Source: DAOTXL01 sp034434895 (GTDB taxonomy: Bacteria; Chloroflexota; Anaerolineae; JAAYZQ01). Taken from it: DNA of 46,647 bases. A program made the translations under genes and the position numbers. The notes under the pieces are model-generated. The model made no database searches. It saw nothing but the letters and a program-made list of their open reading frames with translations, and was not told the origin of the DNA. This document shows positions 22,696-33,200 of the stretch, piece by piece. Where the stretch lies: the NCBI GenBank assembly GCA_034434895.1, contig DAOTYI010000280.1, forward strand, positions 1 through 46,647, written 5' to 3'. Position 1 is the stretch's first letter; each line of letters opens with the position of its first letter.

Positions 22696-24171
22696 AGCAA
22701 CCCCGGTCGGCACGGCCTGTACGACTTTGTCGGGCGGCGGCGGGGTAGTTACGACAACTGGCTGGCCAACGCCACCTATCGCAGTGGTGCCTCGCTGTGG
22801 GGGCTGCTGAGCCGGGCCGGCCGGCGGGTGACGGTCTTTAACGTGCCGCTGACCTACCCTGTCGAGCCGGTGAACGGGCTGCTTGTCAGCGGGCTGATGA
22901 CCCCCGCCGACGCCAGTGACGCCACCTGGCCGCCGGAGCTACTGGACGACATCCGTCGTGCCGTGCCGGAGTTTAACTTTTCCCCGCCCGGTGCCTTTTC
23001 GCCGGGTGAAGAGGCCAGGTTCGTGCAGGCCATCGCCGACCTGAACGAGACCACCCGGCAGGTAGCCCGCTATCTGTTGTCGCGCCAGCCGTGGGATTTC
23101 TATATGGCCGTGTTCATGGGCACCGACATTGCCGGGCATTTCTCGTGGAAGGCGATGGCCGATGGCCAGCCGCCGGAGTTGGCCGGCGCCATCCAGGATT
23201 GTTACCGGCAGGTGGATGCGGCCCTGGCCGGGTTGATCGAGGCTGCCGGGCCGGATGTGTACCTGATCGTCATGTCTGACCATGGCTTTGGTTCGCTGGA
23301 CCGTTACCTGCACATCAACGCCTGGCTGCGGGAGCGGGGCTATCTGAAACTGAAGCGGACCCCTGTCACCTGGCTCAAGCGAGCCTTCTACCGGCTGGGC
23401 CTTACCCCGCTGGCCGTCTACCGGGCGCTGCGCCGCCTGGGATTGGGGGAGCAGATACGCCGGGCCGGCCGGCAACGTTCCACGCTGGTCCAGAAGCTGC
23501 TCAAGCGCAGCTTCCTGTCGTTTGCCGATGTGGACTGGTCGCGCACCCGGCTCTTTTCCATCGGCTTTGCCGGGCCGCTCTATGTCAACCTGAAGGGCCG
23601 CGAGCCACACGGAATCGTTGCGCCGGGGGGCGAGTATGAAGCGTTGCTGGCGCAGGTGACTGCCGACCTGCGGGCGTTGCGCGACCCGGCAAGTGGTGAG
23701 CCGCTCATCGGTCCCATCTACCGCCGCCAGGAGCTGTACCAGGGCGAACGTGCCGACGAGGCCCCCGACCTGGTATTCCTGCCCCGCGATATGAGGGACG
23801 GCACCTTTGGCCTGATGGCCTTTGGCTCCAACCGCTGGCTGACGCCAGCCGCCGACCGGACCGGTACCCACCGCATGGAAGGGGTCCTGTTCCTGGCCGG
23901 GCCGGGCATCCGCCAGGGGGTGCATCTGGACGAGTCATCCATCCTGGACATTGCTCCCACCGTCCTGGCGCTGCTGGGCGTGCCCATCCCGGCGACGATG
24001 GATGGTCAGGTCCTGGGAAAGGCCATGACCGATGAACTGCGCGCATCTCTCGACATAACGTATCTGGCTCCGGCTGAGGAGCCTCTGCCGGTCGGCCTGC
24101 CCACCGACTTTGAGAGGGTGGAAGAGGAGCGGCTGCGTGAACACCTGCGCGGCCTGGGCTATGTGGCTTGA
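22495..24171 (+). CDS. Alkaline-phosphatase-superfamily phosphodiesterase-like protein (copy 3)
   Basis: The 558-residue protein is the closest relative of copy 2. It has GVDGATLDL, VTPTAWSSFLTGSNPGRHG (Thr nucleophile), VMSDHGFGSLDRY, RTGTHRMEG and the C-terminal LRGLGYVA. Its ribosome binding site (AGGAGG) and first dozen codons are again provided by the repeat-like spacer. The tandem arrangement and the almost identical first 55 codons indicate a recent duplication or gene conversion with copy 2. It is predicted to be cytoplasmic. Its stop codon TGA falls inside TTGAATG, the 7-base direct repeat that flanks the palindrome at 24175. The gene directly downstream is the giant TPR protein, so the phosphatases may act in the same process. 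Confidence 0.85.
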   Translation: MQDTQYAIRNKVMVLGVDGATLDLILPWAEAGLLPTFARLMRQGSWGVLRSVVPPVTPTAWSSFLTGSNPGRHGLYDFVGRRRGSYDNWLANATYRSGASLWGLLSRAGRRVTVFNVPLTYPVEPVNGLLVSGLMTPADASDATWPPELLDDIRRAVPEFNFSPPGAFSPGEEARFVQAIADLNETTRQVARYLLSRQPWDFYMAVFMGTDIAGHFSWKAMADGQPPELAGAIQDCYRQVDAALAGLIEAAGPDVYLIVMSDHGFGSLDRYLHINAWLRERGYLKLKRTPVTWLKRAFYRLGLTPLAVYRALRRLGLGEQIRRAGRQRSTLVQKLLKRSFLSFADVDWSRTRLFSIGFAGPLYVNLKGREPHGIVAPGGEYEALLAQVTADLRALRDPASGEPLIGPIYRRQELYQGERADEAPDLVFLPRDMRDGTFGLMAFGSNRWLTPAADRTGTHRMEGVLFLAGPGIRQGVHLDESSILDIAPTVLALLGVPIPATMDGQVLGKAMTDELRASLDITYLAPAEEPLPVGLPTDFERVEEERLREHLRGLGYVA

Positions 24172-24174
24172 ATG

Positions 24175-24234
24175 GTAACTACCTGCCCGCTACCCTGCCG
24201 CAGGTTTTAACCTGCTGGAGGGTAGGCGGTTACT
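24175..24234. mobile_element. Short palindromic element, family B, copy 2
   Basis: A roughly 60-base palindrome runs from GTAACTACC to GGCGGTTAC, with inner arms CTACCCTGCCGCAGG and CCTGCTGGAGGGTAG. It is flanked by the direct repeat TTGAATG (24168-24174 and 24235-24241). The end sequence GTTAC and the CCCT..CGCAGG core match the element in the ACP leader. Confidence 0.65.
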
Positions 24235-24245
24235 TTGAATGACGA

Positions 24246-27200
24246 ATGAAGGGTGACAAGAAGGCGACGCTTCTGGCGTCATGGCGCACCTGGCCGGAGT
24301 GGTGGCTGCTCCTTCTGGGCCAGGCGATCTTTTGGGCGGTGCGTCCCTGGCTGATGGGGAGGGAATGGCATTGGGTGGTGGCCTGGGGAGCACTGGGCCT
24401 GTTCCTGTTGCCCGGCACTTCTTTGCTGGTGCTGCTGGGCGACAGTGGCAACTGGTGGGAGCGGCTGAGCCTGGCCTTTGTCGGCAGCCTGTCGCTGCCC
24501 AGCCTGCTAGCCCAGGCGGCCATGCTGCTCCACACCAACATCCAGACCTGCACCTGGGGCTTCCTGGCCCTGACCGGGGTTCTGCTGCTGGCTGCCCTGC
24601 TGCGCCAGATCTTGGGCCCTCCGGCCGGGGAGGCGATCCGCCCTGATGAAGGGCGTACCCCTTTCTGGCTGGTTCTTTTTCTGGCCGCGCTGCTGGCTGG
24701 TCTGGCGGTTTACTGGGCCAACGCCCCCATGGATTCCGACCAGTGGAACGCCCTGGCCTGGGTGCAAAACCTGCGCCATGATGCCCGGATGATGGCCGAG
24801 GAACCGCTCTATGGTCTGGGCATCCCCATCTCGCCGCGCTACATGTTTGTGCCGTGGCTGACCCATCAGGCCATGCTCTCCCTGCTGACCGGGCTGGACC
24901 CGGTGGACCTGCTCATCCCGCTGCGGCTGCCCCTGATCTTCCTGTCCATCGGCGCCGTCTACCGCCTGGCCCGCGCCATCACCCGGCAGCGCAAAGCCGC
25001 TGGCCTGGCGACGCTGGCCTGGGGCTTTTATCTGCTGGTCTGGAACCAGGGCTCCTATCCCGGCTACGACCTGGTGGTCCGCTCCGACCTGGACAAGATT
25101 CTGGCCAGTTTCACCCTGCTGCCGGTCATCCTGGACCTGGCCCTGGCTGCCCTGCAACGCGGCACCTGGCGCGAGTGGGCCTGGCTGGCGCTGGGTTCAG
25201 TGGCGGCTGCCCTGATGCACCCGTTGGCTGTGGGGCTGGTCGGCCTGTCGCTGCTGGGGCTGGCGGGCATCGAGGTGTTGCACCTGATCCTGCCCCCCTG
25301 GAAAACGATGACCCTGGCCGACCGGCGACGGCTGCTCCTCCGCCTGGCCCTGACGGCCTTGATCCTCGGCCTGGCGTTGATCCCGTCGCTTGTCGGGCTA
25401 CAGGCCGGCGCGGCCACGCCCACCGGCACTGTGGTCTCCAGCGGCCTGCAGGATACGCGCGACCCCAGCCTGGCTCGCAACCTGGGCTATGCCCTGGCCC
25501 AAAAGCGGCTCTGGATCCTGGACAGCGGCCGCTATATCGTCCATCCGCAGATGTTGCTCCAGCCGATCCATCTGGTGGCCCTGGTGGCCCTGCTCGTCCT
25601 CCTGCCTCTGCTGCGCCGCGAGCGGGGCGTCCGCCTGCTGCTGGGCATGGCCATCACCATCCCGATCTTGACCCTCAACCCGCTCACCGCCGGGCTGCTG
25701 GGGCGGTTCACCACCCCCTGGCTGCTGTACCGGCTGGCCTGGCCGGTGACCCTGGCGGCAGCGGTGGCTATCGGCTGGGGCCTGTATCTGCTGTTTCAGC
25801 GGCGGGTGTGGCGGCGGCTCAGCACCGTGGCGCTGATCGCCCTGTTGCTGGCCGTGGCCCTGGCGGCCATCCCGGCCTATCAGGCATCTGTCACCTGGCT
25901 GCGCGAACGCCGCGACACCTTTAGCGCCAACACCTGCTTCCAGGCCGGCCCGATCCTGCGACCTTTCCAGGAGCTGGTGCCCGGCGCGGAACCGCCGCCT
26001 GAGCTGCCCCCGCCCGACCCGCAAACCCAGGCAGGCCGGTGGCGGAGCGGCGTGACCGTCCTGGCCGACGATGACATGAACGGCTGCCTGACCTCCTACG
26101 CACCCTATGCCAACGTCATGGAGTTCCGCACTACCAACCTGATCCGCTACTATCCACCTGACAAAGAGGAGGTGGCCTGGCAACGGCTGTTCGATGCCCT
26201 GTACTACAGCAACGCCGAGTTTGTGGACCGGCGCTTCCTCGACCTCCTGGACCGATGGGCTATCGGCTATCTGATTGTGCGCCAGAGTTCGCCGTTAGAG
26301 CCGCAGTTGCGCCACCTGCCCGGCCTGTTCCAACCGGTCGCTTCGGCGGTGGGGCGCACCATCTACCGGGTGGAACGTCCCCTGTCGCCGTCAGCGGTGG
26401 TGGAGGCCAACACCCTCCTGGCTGAAGGCCGGTTCGAGCAGGGCATCGCGGCCTATCAGAGGCTCCTGAACACAGGGGATGACGACGCCCGTTTCCTGGC
26501 GCTGCTGGGCCTGGGGCGGGCCTATCTGCACACCGGGCAGGTGGAGCAGGCCATTACTGCCTGGCAGCAAGCCACCGCCTGGCCGGAGGAGGCCCTGCCC
26601 TGGGCCTGGCTGGCCGAGGCCTACCTGCTCCAGGGCCGTTCCGACCAGGCCCTGGCCGCCTATCGGCAGGCTGTGGCCCGCCAGCCGGGTAATGTGGCCT
26701 TTCAGACCCGGCTGGGCGACCTGTGCGCCGCCGCCGGCGACCTTGCCTGCGCCCAGGCGGCCTACAACGCCTCGCTGGCCGGCATCCCGCCGGAGAGCAG
26801 CACCGCTTACAACCGGTTGGGGCAGTTGTGGCAGAACGCCAATGCCAACGAGCAGGCCATCGCCGCCTATGAGAAGTCGCAGCAGATCTACGAAGGGTAC
26901 CTGACCTGGGGGGCATTGGGCGCCGTCTATCTGAAGCTGAGGCAGTGGGAGCGGGCCGAAGCGGCCTTCCGGCGTATCCTGGAGCTGGACCCGTGGGAGG
27001 AAAGTGCGCACCAATATCTGGGCCAGCTCTATGCCGCACAGAACCGGATGCAACAGGCAGAGGAGGAGTACCGGCTGGCCCTCCGCCTGAACCCCCTGGC
27101 CAGCGGCGGCTATGCTGCCCTGACGTCGCTGTGGGTCAGCCAGCAGGGGACCCCTGCTGCCATAGAGCGGCTCCGGGAGATGGTCGGCTTTCGGCTGGGC

Positions 27201-30200
27201 CTGGCCGACGCTCTGGCAGCGATGGCCGACCTGCAAAACCGGGCCGGCCGGCCCGACCAGGCGGTGGGGACTCAGCAGCGGGCGATTGACTGGTGGCCCC
27301 TGGCCGGCAGTGCCTACGACTCGCTGGGCACCTATCAGGCGGCTGTGGGCCGGACTGACGAAGCCGGAGCCAGTTTCCGCCGGGCGTTGGACCTGTCCAG
27401 CAGCGATGCGATGGCCTGGCTGGGCCTGGCCGGCCTGGCCCGTCAGGGCGGCGACCTGGCTTCGGCCCTGGGGTACAGCCTGCGTGCCGTCCAGGCAGCC
27501 CCCTATCAGGCCTATCCCCACCAGGCTCTGGCCGGCCTGTACGAGGCCCTGGATCAGGACGACCTGGCCCTGATCCACTATCAACTGGCTGTGTCGGTCG
27601 AACCGAACTCCGGCTCGCCGTTGCTGGCTTTGGGGGGCTACTACCAGCGCCAGGGAGACCTGGCCCGCGCCCAGGACCTGTATCAGCATGCTGAGGCGGT
27701 GCAGCCCAATGCCAGCCTCTACTTCAACCAGGGCCGGCTGGCTCAGCTCCAGGGGCAGTTGGACCTGGCCATTGAGCAGTTGCGCCGGGCGGTCGAGCTG
27801 GCACCCGGCTACGGCTACCTGCGCGTCGGTCTGGGGCAGGTCCAGACTCAGGCTGGCGACCGGCAGAGCGCCCTGGAGCAATACCAGGCCAGCATCCGTC
27901 TGGACCCCGGCTTTGTCAGCGGTTATCTGTCGCTGGGCAGCAGTTACGAAACTCTGGGGCAGTGGGACCTGGCCCAGGCCGCCTACCTGACCGCCACGCA
28001 GACGGTGCCGGGTGACCCGCAGGCCTATGTCAGCCTGGCCCGCCTGGCGGCCAGGAGGGGCGATCCTGAACGGTCGCTGGCCTGGTACCGGCAGGCCATG
28101 GAGGTCGCTCCCCGGTCGGCTCTGGCCTGGCGGGCTATGGGAGATTACTGGAAGGGGCGTGGCGACGTCCAGGCTGCCGTGGCTGCCTATCGGCAGGCCA
28201 TAGCCCTGGCCCCGGCCGACGTCGCCGGTTATGCAGCCCTGGGCAACTTGTACATCCAGACCAGTGATCTACAGGCTGCCGAGGCGCAGTACCGGGCCGG
28301 CCTGGAGTTCAATCCCGGCTCTGGCCAGTTGCACAGCCTGCTGGGCGACCTGTACGCCCGGCAGGGGCAGGCCGTGCCGGCCGAAGCGGCCTACCGGCGT
28401 GCCCTCCAGGCCGAGCCGATCTACCTGGGCGCCTATACCTCCCTGGCCAATCTGTACCGCCGCCAGGGGAGATTCGATGCCGCTCTGGCTACCTATCGTC
28501 AGGCAGAGTCAAAGCTGCCCGGCTCGGCTGACCTGCAGATCGCCCTGGCCGGCTATCTGCGCAGCCGGGACCAGCGCGACGAGGCGCTGGCCGCCTACCG
28601 CCGGGCCATCAACCTGTCGCCGGGGCTGGCCGGCCCCTGGGATAACCTGGGCGACGCCTGCCGCGCCTGGGGCCAGTTCGACCAGGCCGAGGCCGCCTAC
28701 CAGCAGGCGCGAACCCTGGAGCCGGGCAACCCGCAACCTCACCTGGGCCTGGGGCTGGTCTATCAGAGCCTGGGGCGCTTTGACCGGGCAGAAGCCGGGT
28801 TCCTGGCTGCTGCCGCCCTGGATGCCACCTCCGGCGAACCGTGGCAACGGCTGGGGGCGCTCTATCTGCTCCGGGGTCGCGCCGGCCAGGCGATCGCTGC
28901 CTGGCAGAAAGCGGTGGCCCTCAACCCGCTTGACCCCTATGCAGCCGTGGCGTTGGGCCAGGCCTATCAGCAGCTTGGCGACGCGGACAAAGCCCTGGCC
29001 GCGTTGCGCGCCGCCGTCCAGAGCTCCCCTCTGTCCGGCTACGCCCGCGATGCCCTGGCCCGGCTGCTGATGGCCCTGGGCCGGACCGACCAGGCGCAGG
29101 CCGAGTGGCTGGCCGCCACTCAAAACGATCCCACCTTTGTCCAGGGCTTTCTGGGCCTGGCCGACCTGTATGCCCGTCAGGGGCGATTTGAGCAGGCCGA
29201 GGCGACCTGTCGCGCCGCCCTGGATGCCGACCGTTCGGCCCCTGGCGGCTATGTCCGGCTGGGGCAGTTCTTGCAGGACCGGGGACGTTTTGACGAGGCA
29301 TTGGCCTGGTTCCAGGCCGGGGCTCAGGCCGCGCCCGCTTCCGGCTATGCCCACCTGGCCCTCGGTTCGGCCTATGTCCGGCGTGGACAGGTGGCCCGGG
29401 CGGAGGCCAGCTACCGCCGGGCCATGGCCGCCGATCCGACCTTTATCCAGTCCTCTCTGGCGCTGGCCGGCCTGTTGCGCAGCCAGGCCCGGCCCGGTGA
29501 AGCTGGGGCTGTGCTTCAGGAGGCCATCGCCGCCAACCCGGCCGACCCCAACGGTCCCATCGCCCTCGGTCAGCTCTATGCGGCGCAGAATCAGCCGGAG
29601 AAGGCGCTGGTCCAGTTCCAGGCGGCGGCGGCTCTGGCACCTGGCGCCGCCGCTCCCTCCCTGGCGGTGGGCGATTTCTACCGCAGCCGTGCCCGCTGGG
29701 ACGAGGCCCTGGCTGCTTATCGGAAGGCGACGGAATTGGAACCGGCAGCGGTGGGCGGCTATGTGCGCCTGGGCGACACCTATCATTCCCTGGGGCGTTT
29801 CACGGAGGCCGAACAGGCCCTGCAGCAGGCCATCCGGGCCGATGCCGGCAGCCCCGATCCCTGGCTGAGCCTGGCCCGCCTGTATCAGACCTGGGGCCGT
29901 TTTGACCAGGCAGCGGCGGCCAGCCAGACCGCCATTCAACTTGCCCGGCACCTGGCCGGCGGTTATCTGCGTCTGGGTGAGGCGTACCAGGCTCAAGGCC
30001 AGATTCAGGCGGCCCTTGAGGCCTACCGCCAGGCCACGGAGATGGCCGCTGGGGACCCACAAGCCCACGCTACAGTGGCCGGCCTGTACCGCGATCTGGG
30101 CCAGGTGGACCAGGCGGAAACCGCTTACCGCTCTTCCATTGCCTGCGACCGGAGCAACCCGGCCGGCTACGTGAGGCTGGCTGCCCTCTATCAGGCGCAG

Positions 30201-33200
30201 GGCCGTTTCGACGAGGCAGCGAGCACCTATCGGGAGGCTCTCCAGGCCAGCCCCGCTTCCGGCTGGCTGCGCGTCAGCCAGGCCGGTCTCTACAGCCTGC
30301 AGGGCCGGTATGACCAGGCCCTGGCCGCGCTCCAGGCCGCCCTGGAGGTCGAACCGACCTTTGCCCCGGCTTATTCCAGCCTGGCGAACCTCCATTTATT
30401 GCAGGCCGACGCCTCTGCTGCCGAGGCGGTTTTGCAGGCCGGTCAGGCTGCTGCCCCTGCCGACCCGGCCGCTTTCATCAACCTGGGGGCTTTTTACCAG
30501 AACCGTGCTCGCTTTGACCAGGCCGAGGCCCAATACCAGGCCGCTCAGGAAGCGGCGCCCGGTTCCGGTTGGGCGGCCTATGCCCTGGGTGGGTTTTATC
30601 AACAGCAGGGGGACCTGGCCCAGGCGACGGCTGCTTACAGCCATGCCCTGGAGCTGGAACCGACCTATCAGGCGCCCTACCTGGCGCTGGCCGGCATCCG
30701 CTGGGCCGACGGCGACCGGACCGGGGCCGAAGCCACCGCCCGCCGTGCGGTTGAAGTCGAGCCGGGTGATGTGAACGGGACGCTGCTGCTGGGCCAATTC
30801 CTGCTGGCCCGGGTCCGTTTTGACGAGGCGGTGGCCACCTGCCGGTCCGCTGTGGAAGAGTTCCCCGGCCTGTCCGGCTCCCGCATCGCGCTGTGCAACG
30901 CCTATCGCGCCCAGGGAAACCTCCAGGCAGCCCTGTCCGCCTGTCAGGAGGCTATCGCGGCCGAACCGGGATATGCTGCCGGCTATGCCGCGTTAGGGGA
31001 TGTCTACCGCACCCTTGACCGTCCGGTCGAGGCCGTGGCTGCCTACCGCCGGGCGCTGGCCCTGGACGCCACCAACGCCAATGCCAGCCTGGGATTGGCC
31101 CAGGTGTACCGGCTGGAGCAAAAGTGGACGCAGGCCGAGGCGGTGTACCAGGAGGTGCTGGCGCAGGCGCCGGGGGCTGGCTGGGCGCGGCTCGCGCTGG
31201 GCGACCTGTACCGTGCCTGGCGGCAGTGGGACCGGGCACTCGCTGCCTATCAGACGGCTCAGGCCTGGGAACCGGGCAACCCCCAGGCCCAGATCGGCCT
31301 GGGATTGACCTGGTGGGACCTGGGGCGGGTGGCGCAGGCTCAGGCTGCCTTTGAGGAGGCGATCCGCCTGGCGCCGGCCAACCCGGCCGGCCTGATCAAC
31401 CTGGCCCAACTTCTGCAAAACCAGGGGCATCCCCACGAGGCGTTGCAGCGGCTCAAACAGGCCGTGGCCGCCGCCCCGGCCTCCGGCTGGGCCTATACCT
31501 CGCTGGGCAACGCCTACCTGTTGCGTGCCGATCAACCCTCCGCCCTGGCCGATTACCGCCAGGCTATCACGGTCGAGCCGGCCTTTTTGTCCTCCTACAT
31601 GGCGCTGGCCAATCTCTACCTGCTCCAGGGGCAGCCCAGCGTGGCCCTGTCGCAGTACGAACAGGCCAGCCGCGTGGCCCCCAACTCGGCCTGGCCTTTC
31701 CTGCAGATCGGCAATCTGCGCCAGGCCCAGAACCGACTGGATGAGGCCCTGGCCGGCTACGCTGCTGCCCTGGCCCTTGAACCGCTCAGCAGCGACGCCT
31801 GGGTGGGGCGCGGCGATGTCTATCGGCGGCAGGGCCGTCCGGCCGAGGCCCTCAACGCCTACCGCCAGGCCACGGCGCTCAACCCGACCTCAGGGGCGGC
31901 CTGGGCCAGCCTGGGAAGCCAGTACCAGCGCCGGGCCAATCTGCAGGAGGCGGTAGAGGTGTTGCTGCGCGGCATCCGTTCCGCGCCCGATAGCTACTCC
32001 CTGTACAGCACCCTGCGGCTGGCCCTGGCCCAGGCCGACCGGCTGGATGAGATGCCGGCCCTGGCCCGGCAGGCTATCGCCGACAATCCGGGCAAGGCGT
32101 GGCCCTATCTGCTGCTGGGGGATGTCTACAAAGCGCAGTTCCACCCCGACCAGGGGCTGGATGCCTATCGGCGGGCGGTCCAGCTCGAACCGGGCAATGT
32201 AACGGCCCGGCTGGCCCTGGGTTGGGCCTACCAGGTGCTGGGCGATCTGGACAACGCGGCAGCCCAACACCGGGCGGCCTACAACCTGGAGCCGGGCAAC
32301 GCCGAAGTGGTAAAGGCCCTGGCCAGTGGCGACCGGGCGCAGGGCCAACGTCAGGCCTCCATTGACCACTACCTGGCTGCCGCCGACCTGAACCGCAGCT
32401 CGGCGGGCGCCCTGATCACCCTGGCCCTGCTCTACCGGCTGGAAGGAAACCTCCAGGCCAGCCAGGATACCTATGAGCTGGCCTTGCAGCGCGAGCCGTC
32501 GAACCTGTGGGCTCACCTGGGCCTGGCCCAAACTCTGACCGACCTGGAGGAGTATGATGCGGCCATCGAGCGTTACCTTCAGGCCGCCGGGGTGGACCGC
32601 AGTTCCGCCTGGCCATACCTGTTCCTGGGCAGCCTGTACCTGGGGCTGAACGACCCGGCTTCGGCCGAGGCCGCCTACCGCGAGGCGCTGGCCCGCGAGC
32701 CGGGCAACGTCTACGGCTACGCCTGGTTGGGCAACCTGCTGGCCCGCCAGGAAAAGGTTGAGGAGGCCAGGGCGCAGTTCCAGAAGGCAGTGGAACTGTT
32801 CCCCGGTTCAGCGGTGGCCTGGGACCGGATGGGCTACGGCTACCGGCTGCTGAACAAGATGGACGAGGCCATCGAGAGCTATCAACAGGCCCTGCGGCTG
32901 GACCCGGCCCGGACCGCGACCTACGACGCCATCCTGTCGATCTATGCCGGGTGGGGTCGGCTGGATTCCTACCTGCCGCTGTTTCAGGGCTGGCGCAGGG
33001 CCTATCCGGGCGAACCCTGGCCCACCGGCCTGCTGGCCCGCACCTACGAAAAGCTGGACCGGGTGGATGATGCCATCCGCGAGTATGAGGCCATCCTGGC
33101 CCGCGTGCCCGAATACGCCGATGCTCACTACTCGCTGGCGCTGCTCTATGAGCGGGCCAGCCGCCGCGACGACGCCCTGAAACAGTGGAATATCTACCTG

